This document shows, piece by piece, positions 31,994-43,631 of a stretch of 64,000 nucleotides of DNA. Source of the DNA: Theristus sp. LFF4_11. Taxonomy: Eukaryota; Nematoda; Chromadorea; Monhysterida; Xyalidae. How positions within the stretch are numbered: the stretch's first letter is position 1; each line of letters begins with the position of its first letter. The DNA is taken from NCBI GenBank assembly GCA_030248135.1, contig JASANC010003229.1:1-64000 (forward strand). Reading direction: 5' to 3'. The position numbers were made by a program, and so were the translations under genes. The notes under the pieces are model-generated. The model was not told where the DNA came from, searched no databases, and worked only from the letters and a program-made list of their open reading frames with translations.

Positions 31994-34069
31994 TAGTTCA
32001 CAAACCGTTCAATAGCACCGATTCTATTTCCGCCCAATTTCATCATCATCAAATTTGGCAACTGAACACCCTTCATTCCGGCAAGCGACTGAAGCTGATT
32101 GTGCTGAATGTGTAGGCCGAGCAGTGACTGAAAAAAATTGAGAAATAAAATGCCTTTATAGTTTTGCTCCTATTTACTGATTTCAGAAAAACACTTAGGA
32201 AAGTTCACTCACGTTGAATCCCATGAGCGCCTCATATGGAAACTGCTCAAGACAGTTGTTATCAAGGATGAGCGACTGCAGGCTGTCTCTGAAAACTTTC
32301 TGCAGATGATTTTGTGCTTTTTGGTAATCCAAGTACTACCACAAATTAGTTGGTATTTTGAATACAAAGGTATGCAACCCATTTTGCTTGTATCCAAACG
32401 TTTCTTACTTGATATCCGTGAACGCAGTTTTAGCCATCTGACAGATTTGATTGCACGCCAAATTCAGTTCGATCAAACGACTGTTGTTCTTGAATACGGG
32501 TGCCTCAATGTTGGTGATTTCATTGCACTTCACGTTCAACACTTGCAGATTTTGAAGGTCTGCAATGAAAAGGTTTCTCATTATCAATGGCCAATTGACC
32601 CGTGCCTACGGTCCGGATTGGAAAGCAACTGCCAGCAAGTTACAACGTGCTATAAGGTACACTGCATCAAACAGTTACCACCTGATTGATTCGGTTCCCT
32701 GTTATGTTTACCAGTTATACCCGTTGCGTTTTTGAGCATCCTGATGTGATTCACTGTTGTGAGCAATAAGCCAATTCCCGTTACTTTAAAAAAGCTTAGC
32801 AAACTGGGTGGTGCGCTTCCAAAACTGTTAACCACTCTTCCATTTGTAATCGAAAAATTTATCATTTTTTTCTCACAAAAAAACTCAATTTAAGTTAAGT
32901 TAAGCGACCCTTTGTTGCTGATTTTGCTACTAAACCATTTCGAGCAAAACAAACAGCTCACCCATGATAGCGTCCGTTGGCACGTGTTTCAGTCGATTGT
33001 GCGACATCGACAGACTGACGAGCGTGTGTTCGAGACCGCGAAACGCGTCCGGGTGGATCGCTTGTATGCGATTGTGGTCCATGTTCAGTTTCTTGATGCG
33101 CATATTTCGAAACGCGTGCGGACCGATCTGTAAAATGGTAAACTTAAGAATATTCAAAAATGTAAAAAAACGATGTTAAAAAACAACAACCGAACAATAG
33201 GATCTTCTTACAAAACAATTAGTGCCACAAAAGAACTGGGGACCAATATAAAGCCCGTTTCTCCGTTTTAAAAATGAAGATGCACTCAAACATTTGTGGT
33301 AACTGTGATATCACTGTTCTTGCAGTGTGTATGAGACCAGTTTTATGCGACCGAAGGTTTTCCGAAATGTTCCGGTTACTCAACAATTTGCTGAGTTATT
33401 TGTCGAGTTTATTATACAAATATGTTTCTGCTAGTGCACTAAACGGACCTCAATGATATTCGCCTCCTGGATGGTGAGCTCACGGATCTCCGTCTGCACC
33501 GTTTTCAGTCGCTCCACAGTCGCCGGACCGTCCGGCCCGACGCATTTGATCACGGCGCCGTCGACGTACGCGTAACAGGTGCATGCTGATGATCGCATGG
33601 AAAAACGCTGTTGTTATTGGCAGTACAGATTTGAGCCAGCGCTGATTGGTCAACGCTATCGGATTATTCGTTCAGAAAAGTTTAGACTCGCTGGCAAAAC
33701 TCGGAACTCCGAGTTTTGAATGCTTTTGTAGTGTGCAGGAAAGGCTTAGCGAGTAAAATGCCGGGTAGAAAGAATAATGGAAATTCTCTTGAAGAACCAT
33801 GCTGAGTGGCGGTGCACAGAAAACGTTCTTTCGGTTTTCCACAGTAGAATCACTTGTGGCAGTGACTGAATGTGTCTGCCGGATTTGGAATCGGTCACTC
33901 CCGTCCCGTGTGCTATTTGAGGAACCAGCCAACCAGCGCATTCAAACAATAATTGAAATCAAGAGCCAATCAACTTCTTTAATGCGCCCGTACCAGTGAG
34001 ATTTGTTGACAGGAATGGCGGACAATAAGCGTAGACGGATGGAATCAACAGCATCAGTATGAGAAACAT
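29228..34069 (-). CDS. Secreted leucine-rich-repeat protein with Thr-rich linker
   Basis: A 673-residue protein in twelve exons: 34069-33994, 33585-33449, 33127-32962, 32559-32409, 32288-32213, 32127-32006, 31702-31512, 31371-31265, 30930-30811, 30677-30623, 30328-30128 and 29847-29228. Every junction phase agrees. Signal peptide MFLILMLLIPSVYA is followed by an N-terminal Cys cap (CTCYAYVDGAVIKC). About twelve LRRs follow, for example LKKLNMDHNRI-like, LQSLILDNNCL, LRYLFLDHNHL, LHMLDLSFNRI. A C-terminal cap begins ENPLVCAQDG and ends in a CC pair. Then come a run of about eleven Thr, a basic/Pro-rich stretch and a C-terminus of unknown fold (PWILTGDRF...FARDANFRV). There is no transmembrane segment, so it is probably extracellular, in the eLRR-only class. 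The partner is unknown. Confidence 0.92.
31727..31992. repeat. (TCAA)n microsatellite in an LRR intron
   Basis: About 260 bases of nearly perfect 4-bp repeat with scattered CCAA and TTAA variants, filling most of the intron between the exons starting at 32127 and 31702. Open frames reading INQSINQS are translations of the repeat and not genes. Confidence 0.95.
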
Positions 34070-36045
34070 TTTATTTTTTTTCAAATTTTTCGCACTTTGT
34101 TATGTAGCTGATTTAATCTGAAAATAAAACGTAACAGACAGAAGAACATCGAGAAGTACTCTTCAGTTGAAAAAAAGGCAAAGACGCAATAGCCTGGCTT
34201 GCGCTGAAATAATATACCGACATCCGTTGAAATAAAACCAATCAATAAAGGAATTTGAAAAATGCAACTTTGACGTTTTTTCTCCATACCTAAATACGTG
34301 AAGCATATGTTGTCTCGAAAGTGTGACTCAATTTTGTTGTCAACGAATGAAAACCGCGGTACTAAAAAAGCGCGAGTGAAAAAAAGGCGTAACCTCAACC
34401 ACTTGGCAATTCCATGATAAAAATGATCTGAAAAAACGGAATTCAAAGAAAATCCATTCATTGTACTCTAGAAAACAAGTACGCGGAAACTTTCAAAAAA
34501 ACAGTGACGTGACGCAATAAACGCTTGTAAGGTAAGCGCATGTGCGTTCATGCGTGCATTTTTTTCTCCAAATCGTGTAAAGTGTTCTCGAAAAAATGGA
34601 TGTTTATTTTCTGAGGTCAATCCACGTATGTTGTTTCTGCCTGTTTTTATCTTTTGCGATATATGCAATGTACAAAACACGACACGGCATATTGCGGAAT
34701 GATACTTGTTATCTGTACATGCGTTGTACAGAGCTAATCAAGCGCAGTTAACACGACGATATCATCCAAAACGTGGATTTAAAAAAAATGTAAATTGCGC
34801 TCACAAAATGCACCCTTTTGCGGCAATTTTGACATGATTTTTTGTACCAGTACTGATTTGCTGCATTCGAATTTTAGACCCGCTAATTCGTTTCATCAGT
34901 GTGTTTTTATCCATCTGTGAAGATAACATAATGCTGCAACATGATGCGTGACATGAACAAATGTGCAATCACAATGTACTTTTTCAACCACCTAAACCGG
35001 ACCGTACTTTAACAAATCCTCTGCGTTATCCATTTTTTTCTCGTTTATCCATTTCATGCTCAATGTAGTGTCAGTGAAGCACACGCTGAGATGTGCTGCT
35101 AATTTTTTTCTGTATATCTTCCCTTCAACAGATTGTATTTTGCATGGTTGACGGCCTTGACATTTCGCTTCCACGATGCGATTTATTTCAAACTTGTATA
35201 TAATTACAACTGCGTATGTGAGACGGAGCAAAAATGCTTGCGATTTCGGTGAGTTCGGCGTTTGGAGTTAAACACATACTCTGGGTTGGTTTGTTTGTAC
35301 CTGACGACTGGAGACGTACGTCGATGTACAGTGTACGTCAGGTATGAACGGTAGTATGCAATAACACGAGACCTAAAGTGACGTGACGTGCTGTACATGC
35401 ACACGTCTGCATGAACGGTACGGTAGTACGCAATAACAAGGGACCTAAACTGACGTGACGTGACGTGACGTGCCGTCTGCGCATACGTCAGGTATAAACG
35501 GGCCTCAAGAGGTTGGTTTTTTGTTGGTAATCCTGTGTCTAACCGCTGCTTCTGAAACAATCAGCCAATCAAGCCCATTCGCGAGCGAAGCGGAGCGGAG
35601 CGGACAGCGGATGCATTTTTAGATATTAATATCAGCCTAGGCGGGCGAATCGAACAGCCCGCAAAAATGTTCAAATTCAGGTTCAAGCGGGAGATTCAAA
35701 TGCTCAATGCGAGATGGTCGAATGCTGTTCGGCCACTTGTGACGTCACGTGCAGTTGTAGACAAAATATACAATTACCCACCAACGAAAACAGAAACTCT
35801 GTCGACAAAATCAGGAAAAAAGCAACGATATAGATGAAATGTGTAATTTTTGTTGTTGGAACTCTTTGTAGAACTAGAGGGATTTTCAAACGAAAGTAAA
35901 AAAACAGTAAAATGTTTCATTAAAACAGTTAGTTCCCAATGAGCGAACAATTTGAAAAAAAAAGAATTAAATTGATCAATTGAACAAAATTGAACACCTA
36001 AACTGTGACAAAATGTACACTAATGGATCACAAGAAGCCGCTCGC
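34070..36045. other. Intergenic region between LRR and Gly/Tyr peptide genes
   Basis: Non-coding by eye. Includes a decayed family D copy (about 35283-35513: GTACGTCAGGTAT, TGACGTGACGTGACGTGACG, CGTCAGGTATAAACGGGCC) and a family E fragment (35574-35625). Upstream regulatory DNA of the LRR gene would start at 34070. No motif could be assigned. Confidence 0.55.
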
Positions 36046-36479
36046 TCATTTTTTCCAAAATGGGTACGCTCCATGGTAGCCGTAACCTCCGAAGTACGGA
36101 TGAAACCCTCCTGGGTATACATAGGCGCCCCCGTAACGATAGTGACCCTTGTAGCGGTGTGGGTAGTAACGGCGCGGGGCTGCGTAGCCTCCGAAGTACG
36201 GGTGGTACCCGTAGAATGCGGTACCGACTGAAAAACAGAGCTGTCGATGTTGTTTAGGTTTTACCATTGGAGCAACTTCTCAAACAGAAACCACTTGCGA
36301 AAACGACTGTGAGTGTTACAACACGTTGTTTCAGACTAGGACTAACCGCAAAAACCACCCTTATGCAATAACCTTGACAATAACCGAAAAAGATAAAAAT
36401 AAATCAAAATCAAAATAAACATATGAAACCAACCGGCAATCATTGCTGCTAACATAGCAAACAGCACCAATGATTTCAT
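36046..36479 (-). CDS. Small secreted Gly/Tyr/His-rich peptide
   Basis: A 75-residue product of exons 36479-36434 and 36227-36046, phase 1. The first exon is a signal peptide (MKSLVLFAMLAAMIA). The mature part is Tyr/Gly/His-rich with an internal duplication: GYHPYFGGYAAPRRYYPHRY and later GFHPYFGGYGYHGAY, ending FWKK. Composition resembles nematode GY-rich secreted peptides such as the caenacin/nlp-29 class, some of which are antimicrobial and induced in the epidermis, and also some cuticle or glue peptides. No cysteine and no dibasic cleavage pattern are present. A TATA box lies upstream. Function is inferred from composition only. Confidence 0.85.
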
Positions 36480-36570
36480 CTTGTATCTGATAGTTGTTGA
36501 TGTCAACCGTTGTCAGTTGTTGAAAGTGAGATTTAAAAAATGTTGAATGCTAGTTTCAAGCATCGAACCT

Positions 36571-36580
36571 CTATTTATAC
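36571..36580 (-). promoter_or_regulatory. TATA box of the Gly/Tyr peptide gene
   Basis: On the minus strand this reads GTATAAATAG, about 92 bases upstream of the start codon, a suitable place for a core promoter with a short leader. No other promoter in the window is as clear. Confidence 0.55.
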
Positions 36581-36599
36581 TAGCCTACTTCCAGGTGGT

Positions 36600-37274
36600 T
36601 GTTCGTGTGTTAGTTTGTTTGTTCTCGCAGTTTCGTAAATGCAGTTGTTTTTCATTCACATTTTTTGAAATTAACATGTTTTGCAAAAGCAAGCTTGAAA
36701 GAACCACCGTCCATTTACACATCAGCGTAGCTGTTTTTTCCGATTGAAAATATCGACGTGCCTCGTTGAACAACCCTGTTTTTCTGACCGTTCAACATTG
36801 AGAAAAGTTTATTGAAGAATTTTTCGTTCATTCACTTTTTATTCATGCAGAACAATTTCACTTTGATTTTGTTTTGAAAAAGATGAAGAAAGGTTTTTTC
36901 CTTTTATTATTACGCCACACCGAGTGACATGTTCAAAAATATCACTTCATTAGTGCTGCAAAATGAAAGATTTTTTATTATTGTTGAACAATCGTTTAAC
37001 GCATGGTTAAAAAACAAAAAATGAAAATAGAAAAGTGTGTAGCCAGAAACTTCACACGCGCTGTAATACATTTCATAAACGACCAAAATAAAGGCTTTTT
37101 TGTACCAATTTAAAACAAATTGTTGCGGCGGCGTCCTAACACACCTCAAACAGAAAAATTTGTCATGTTTAGTTTGATATCCTACATCGCATCTATACAA
37201 AAACACAGATAGCCTATTATCAGCAAATGACAACAATTCTAAATTCAATGGTTATCAACAAACACATGAATCAC
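36600..37274. other. Intergenic, no gene seen
   Basis: AT-rich DNA between the Gly/Tyr peptide promoter and the 3' end of the fibronectin-I/ShK gene. Open frames lack splice partners and motifs. Confidence 0.5.
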
Positions 37275-40200
37275 TTATTGCCGCAGGAAATATGTCGTGA
37301 ACATTTGGGCCGCTGACTCGACGTCGTAGCCTGTTCGGGTAAAAAAACCATTTGTCCGCTTCTTTAACCAGACTACGGTTTTATTAAGTAGTATAAAAAG
37401 TAGTACAAGTCGCTCTGACAAAAAAAAACTGGGCTGCTAAATTGACTCGTAAAGATTGGCCACGAAAGCTGCTTCTAGCCTTTAGTAGCCGACCCTACGC
37501 ATTCATGTGATGGAACACAATAAGCAAAGCTGTTTAGCGCGCTTCACGTACAGTTAAGCGTTAAGTTAAGTTGAGCTTAACGTTAAGCGCGCTGTTAAAC
37601 ATGTTCAGTATACTTTAGCACACAATTTAGTACGTGTGTTTACACTGTGTTTTAAGCGAGTAACCGGCTCGGGCTAACCAGTCAAATTGGCTAATCAACC
37701 GGTTAATTGGCTAACCGGCTAACGAGGAAAAAACGTACGTTCCGGCTGGACGAAGCAAACGCCACAAGAGCGCGGGCACATGCGCTGGATCAGTTTGATG
37801 GTCACGTATTTCAGATTGTTGCACTTGCGACACGCCACGCAACACTGCGCCGAGTCACCATCGGTGCAACCCTGGAGCACTCAGAAAGCAGAGGCCATGA
37901 ATTGCGCACATTTGTCAGAACTTTGGTAGCACCAAGAATGGCAAATGTTCGGCGGCCCCGTTTTGTGAGGTGCAGGCAGCCTCTGTTTTTGACAGGCAGA
38001 CTGACACATTTTTGGAGCGATATACACCAACACCGCGCCCAGTTTTTCGCAGTGACACGTGACATTGACAAAAACAAACAGCGATCGTGATCGTGACAAT
38101 TATTTCTGATGTTAGCAAACGCTGTATCTCTCTCGTGTCGCCGGAATTATTTTTTTCCTGTCACGCCTCGGCCTTTCTTGTTAAAAACTCGCCAATAAAC
38201 ACAAGCACCCACTCACACTGCCGAACTCAAGCTCGTCCACCAGAGCACTGAGACAGATCGGCGCAAGCTGTCTGCACAGATCGGACTGGTCTACGCAATC
38301 GCTTGACTCTCCGCAGGTTGCCGCGGCCAGTTGCTGTTCGATTGGTGGTGATTGCAAAGCGGCCGCCATTTTCGACCGCGGCTCTCGACGTCTCGCTTTG
38401 CTCGCCGATTCACCACCGCCGCCGTCCACGCAATCCGGCGAATTCGGAGTGGCGGTACAATCGAGCGATTGTTCGTGTTGGTCAGTGTCGGCATCGGCAG
38501 GACTAGGAGTTGTGGGTTCAGGACTAGGAGTTGTGGGTTCAGGACTAGGAGTTGTGGGTTCAGGACTTGGAGTTGTGGGTTCAGAACTAGGAGTTGTCGG
38601 TTCAGGACTAGGAGTTGTGGGTTCAGGACTAGGAGTTGTGGGTTCAGGACTAGGAGTTGTTGGTTCAGCACTAGGAGTTGTAGGTTCAGGACTAGGAGTT
38701 GTTGGTTCAGGACTAGGAGTTGTTGGTTCAGGACTAGGAGTTGTTGGTTCAGAACTGGGAGTTGTTAGTTCAGGACTATTAGTAGTGGGTTCAGGACTTT
38801 CGTTAGATGGCTGGTCTGCCGTTTTGACGGCTGTTTTTTTCACTGGTTTCACTGTTGGCGGTCTGCAAGTGTTTTGGAAAAATTGTGCTCAGAAGAAAAG
38901 TGACTCGCATGCATCAATGCGCCACGCAAAAAAAACGCAGAAACCCCCGCGTACGGTGTGGTGGTGGTCTCGTCAGCAAGCGTCGTTGCGAAACTGCCAC
39001 CGCCCCCGTAACCCGAAATCGATCTGCGGCCACTTGCTCCCGGTCGTGTCTTCTTCGCCAGCCATGCTGCCCGTTCTTCGTCGCTCAACTCTTCCAACTG
39101 TAAACATTTTCTGGCGGCTCTTCTCCGAAACCAGTATCGTAAAGACTTATCCCCAGATATATAAGGTCTCCATATATAAATTTGAGAATCAAGTGGGAGG
39201 AGGTCTTATAAATTAGGAAGTCCGGGCTTTATAAACGGGGCGGGATTTCGAGCGAGTCAAAATTTTTAATTTTTTTGGTATCCCACCGTGTGACACACTG
39301 CCCACTTTTGGTGGGGGTCTTATAAGTGGGAGAAACCTTACGGTATATATCACGCATATTGCAATTACAATTACGCTCCACATTGCCACACACACACGAA
39401 AACATTCCATGCTGCGATAATCAGAATCCAAACCTCATAGGTGTCGTTGCGAAACGTGCACCGACGCACCGCACCATCAGCAAACTGCTGCGCCGCATTA
39501 TGACCGATGTTTGTACCGTTGTACTGGCAACCTTTCAAAATTGTGTACAAAACCAACGTTATGTTTGTTCAACTGAAGATCAACAAACATCCAATCTCTG
39601 AACATCACAAATCGTTATCATCACCCATTGGCACAATGTACGTGTATCCATCCTCGAACCAACAGTAATACCGAATGTTGTCTTTAACAGGCAGGTATTG
39701 ATAGGCGTTTTTTGGACCGTCCTCGCTCGCACACTGCGTTCTGCCGATTCCGCCTGGAACACCAATTGGAATTGGTTTTGATGTTTCATTAGTGCTTGTT
39801 GTTGGTTGTTGGAGCTTTCAGGCGATGTTTTTAGCCAGGGCTAACCCAGAAAAGCGTCGATTAGGGTGCCTATACACACCCCTCGGCGGAGCTCGATCCC
39901 CCAAACGATACCCCAATAGTCCAACGCGATACCACCAGGCCACGAGGGTGACACTTTGTGGCTTGTTGGTCTGTTGGGGTTAAAAAGTCCTTTGTCTGTC
40001 AGTATTCTGTCAATCAATCAATCAGTAGTCCTCTTGCCGCATCAGCCACCATATCAATCAGCGGTTCATTTCCTTGCAATCGAAACATTTTTTGCAAGAA
40101 GCCCACCAACATAAAATGAGTGCCAAACAAACCTTTTGTTTCAACGCCCCGGTATATGCCATCACCATCCGGTTTGCACCACCACCAAGTGTCCTCCACT

Positions 40201-42448
40201 GGTATGACGCGATCCTTCAAAAGACGATACATGCTGCCGTCGCCGAAGAAATCGCCGCAACCTGTTTTTATTTATTTTTTGAATTTTCAACCATATTGAA
40301 CACAAATTCAAATTTACAAGCAGCACTTTTGATTAGCATTATCAAACATTCGCTCTGGCATAGATTGCAAAAAAGCACAGACCTTTCAATACTGGCTTCG
40401 ACTTGTTTCCGCGGTACTCACAAGTGAACCACTGCTTGTTTTCCGCGTCAACCCATTGCTCTTTCAGCTGGTGCTCATTACCATCGTCGTCCACGCAAGG
40501 CTCAACTGGAACAAAACGCTTTCACGACAGTTTTTTTACGGGTTGCCACATTGTTTTCTAATACAAGGATTTCATTCATTGTTTAGTTTATTTTTTGCAC
40601 CATATCATTTCTGTTTTTTATAGTTCACCTTCCACAAAACTGCATTTCGTGTTTGAGATACGCTTGCAGATGTACGTCTTGCCGTCCGCCGCGGCGGCCA
40701 CTTTGTTCACGCCAATCGTGCGATTCCCGAGAATGCACCCTAAAAGAAGCCTATAATGAAGTAACGTAGGAAAAGCTTCACAGAAAAGCCAGTGAAAGAA
40801 AGGCAGAAACTGTCAAATGAACCCTCTGCATGTGCGGCGTATGTCTCCGCCTCCTCCTCCCAGTAGCACCGCATCAACGTGCCGTCGCCAATTGTGTCGT
40901 TGTCACTTTGCTCCTCGTCGTTTTCAATCTGCCACTGTTCCCCTTCGTCGTGCATTGTGTTGTTCATCCAACAGCCGGTCACTAATTTAATAAAAGCATT
41001 TTATTCTTGTGGACTTTACAAAGTTTTCATAATCATATTTCTTTATAAAAACGATTTATAGCAGCAAACTGCGAACGATATGAGAGTTTGTGATACAGGA
41101 AGTTGCTGCATTTTTGAACTGTTAGTTGTCTGACAAACTCGTGGACTCGAGACACAAACACTGAACATTGAGAAAATCTACTGAACAAATTACTGAACAA
41201 TCGACAATTTTCCAGTAATTTATTCCAGCAGAGACGTTCTCCAGTGACGATACTCATCTTATGTATATACAGTCCATCTGGAAAATATATGCAACAACAC
41301 GACGTAATGACCAACCAATCAGCGCTGAGAATTGCTATGACCAACCAATCAACTAGTTGTATATTTTAGCGAGATAGACTGTAGGCAGTCAAAATCAGCA
41401 ACATTACCATCCAAATAATGTTTGTGCAACAGTCCGTCCGCCTCGTGCTCACACTCGACAAGCACCCCACTCGGCTCCATGTATTTTTCCCCGTCGTCCA
41501 ACAGCGTGCCGTCGTCTGATCGACAGTCTGAATTGCCGTTTTTTTAATGTTGGTCCAAATTTTCAGAAACCCAACACTTGCCCCGAAGGCCTGTCCTGTC
41601 CTAAAAGCTGACCCCAACACCTGTCACAAAAATGACCGTGTGTCCTGTCAGGTCAGGTGGCAGGAAAATCAGCGTGCCTCGTTCGCAGAAATGGCAAGGA
41701 CCGCTGGCTCTGTAGAAGCGTTCAGTCGTCCCCATGCAGCCTTAGACCAAAGCCATCGGAGTCTGGCCTCCAGGGCGGGGGGCGGGGACAACAAATTTAA
41801 AAAACCTACTGATTGGTTCGTACGCTAGTGCACGGTGTTTCCTCTTCCAGAAGCACCGGTACACGAAATGCACGTCCGTGTGCTCCTCGCCCGGTTGAAT
41901 GGTGGCGTGGTCGTCCGATACACATTCTGCAAGACTCGCTTCGTTGAAAAAGGGTTTTTTTGCAAAAAAGCGAATACCCTATAACCATTACAGCGTGATT
42001 TCAGGTTTTATTTTCCGACAATCCGCGCGCAGCGAGCGATTCGTGGTGCGAGTTGATCGAGTACTGCAGTGGCTCAGAACGCCCAAATTTACTTGAGGTT
42101 TACCACGCACGTTGACATCACCGAAAATAGAGCGCGGTCCGCAGGCCAAGCAAAATTCGATGAAGATTTCATATTTACAATGGGAAAAACGTTCACTTTT
42201 ACAGAGGACAACCACTTCAATTTTTGAGGAATTGGAAAGTTCCGGTCCGTATGGTACCCCACACCCTCGCACGGGCTCTGGAACTTACCTATTGGTCGTT
42301 TGCCACGATGGCGCCGCGACGTTTTGTAGCACTCATAGCGAATATACCCTTCTACAAACGTTTCACCGACCGTGCAATCCACGGAATCAGCAAATTCAGC
42401 AAAATATGCACAAATTATAAAGATAGTGGACAGTAAAAAGCGATTCAT
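37275..42448 (-). CDS. Secreted matrix protein: mig-18-like fibronectin-I modules, Pro/Thr repeat, ShK
   Basis: About 770 residues. Exons: 42448-42289, 41926-41834, 41527-41408, 40981-40823, 40739-40629, 40505-40383, 40261-40133, 39753-39625, 39531-39434, 39097-38955, 38862 to 38219 or 38217, about 38121-37922, 37871-37739 and 37330-37275. Signal peptide MNRFLLSTIFIICAYFAEF. Nine short modules follow, one per exon, with phase 1 at nearly every border. Each has an opening Cys, an acidic/Gly loop and a Cys about 20-35 residues on, e.g. CVDDDGNEHQLKEQWVDAEN with QWFTC, or CRSDDGTLLDDGEKY. This resembles the nematode mig-18-like fibronectin type I fold. A spacer exon follows, then about 15 PSPEPTT repeats, then Cys-rich DCVDQSDLC, and an ShK-like module CTDGDSAQC...RMCPRSCGVC. 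No membrane segment. Reading frame of the 38121-37922 exon is disputed. Confidence 0.82.
38505..38800 (-). repeat. 21-bp coding tandem repeat (PSPEPTT)
   Basis: About 14 units of GGTTCAGGACTAGGAGTTGT (plus strand), coding on the minus strand for PEPTTPS with occasional Ser/Ala/Asn changes. It forms a mucin-like, probably O-glycosylated stalk between the fibronectin-I modules and the ShK region. Unit number is likely variable. Confidence 0.93.
39136..39345. mobile_element. Family A MITE in an intron
   Basis: Short copy with ATATATAAGGTCTCCATATA at the left, AAGTGGGAGGAGGTCTTATA within and AACCTTACGGTA at the right, in the intron between the exons starting at 39531 and 39097. Termini are eroded. 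Confidence 0.65.
39790..39953 (-). mobile_element. tRNA-derived SINE, copy 1
   Basis: On the minus strand the head reads CTCGTGGCCTGGTGGTATCG, a polymerase III A-box-like D arm, then GGGGGATCGAGCTCC, a T-arm/B-box-like segment. A body follows with GGTTAGCCCTGGCTAAAAAC and an AACAAC-type tail. The same order is found at 56218-56437. It lies in the fibronectin-I/ShK gene, inside an intron. A real tRNA is unlikely because of the tail and the body. Confidence 0.72.
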
Positions 42449-42996
42449 GTTTAATTTTTCCCTAACTTGACTACGATGACACCCCGGTGTTCCACCTACT
42501 GCGGAGAGGGTAACAAAATGAATTTTCGGGTTTTTGTTTCGGTTTATTCACAGATATTAAAAAATTATGTATTTTTAATGTGTTTCAAGATTATGCAATG
42601 TTCGTAACATATGTGATTTAATTCAGTTTGAAAAGTTTCGTCCCCGCAAACGGTTCAGCAACAAACACATAACGGTCAGAGAAATTTTATGTGATTTTCC
42701 ATTTTGATGTGACTTTCAGTTTAGATGTGATTTGCTATTGTTTTTGATTACCCCGTATTCAAATTTTATTATTGATATGCAACAGCTGTATTTCATAACC
42801 ATGATATTGAAATACACCGGACCGGAACAAAATGTTAGCATTTGCAAAATTCTCACAACAAAAATTACTGGATTGCTATGCGGCATGTGGTGTTTCAATT
42901 ATTTAGTTTTTTATCCTTTTTGTCACGTCACCATAATGCCACTGTGGTTTCATTTATATCTCTGATTTCTTTTCTTTTGCTTAAAACACAAAAGCA
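42449..42996. other. Spacer upstream of the fibronectin-I/ShK gene
   Basis: Would contain that gene's promoter; no TATA box is obvious. Short AT-rich frames here have no motif. Confidence 0.5.
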
Positions 42997-43453
42997 ATAC
43001 CGTATTACCTCTATTAAACCCCCCCCCAAATTAACCCCCCCCCCAAAATAAACCCCCACCCCCTCGACAAGTTTCCAAATAATCCCCCCCCCAAAATAAT
43101 CCCCCATGGGGGATTATTGAAACCTGTTTGAAACACATACCCAGCGAATTCAGTGCTGGTTGCAGTGAAAATGATGAAATTGTGCTACCAAAGGCCCCAA
43201 ATGGATGAGTTAATGGTAATTTCATTACAAAAGGCTGTTGTAAAAGGAAATTTCTATGTAGAGTAGAAGTTTCTGCGACTTCCTTCCTGCCATGGAAGGT
43301 ATTTTTGCCATTTTGCGCACTCCTAAAAATGGTTTCCAAATACCCCCCCCCCCCCACCAAAAAAAACCCCCCCCCCCCCAAAATAAACCCCCACCCCCAG
43401 AAGTCGCTGAAGAAATAAACCCCCATGGGGGTTTATTAGAGGTAATACGGTAT
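42997..43453. mobile_element. Family C MITE (complete)
   Basis: Ends ATACCGTATTACCTCTATTA and TAGAGGTAATACGGTAT are inverted repeats. Arms are C runs on the left and C runs again toward the right on this strand, separated by AAATAAA-type words. The central block TGAGTTAATGGTAATTTCAT matches the other copies. Length is about 457 bp and non-coding. Confidence 0.8.
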
Positions 43454-43631
43454 ACGAACTTTTGTTTACATGATTACGATTACACCAGCGAAAATAAATC
43501 CGCTATAGAACACCATGATAGTAATGGTGTGGTAAAGCAATTAGGGTTCAACAAATGAAGTTTAACAAAGACGAAATCAAAAAAAGCACAATGCACCTAA
43601 GTCAAATATGCCGTCAAAAAACGTCTAAAGT

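Noticed and set aside
31691..31996. Open frame of INQSINQS repeats
   Set aside because: It is a translation of the (TCAA)n microsatellite in an LRR intron.
37707..38090. 127-residue plus-strand frame
   Set aside because: Antisense of the ShK exons; no motif or splice context.
38398..39216. Plus-strand frame rich in VVGSGLG
   Set aside because: Antisense of the PSPEPTT coding repeat, whose flanking exons splice in phase on the minus strand.
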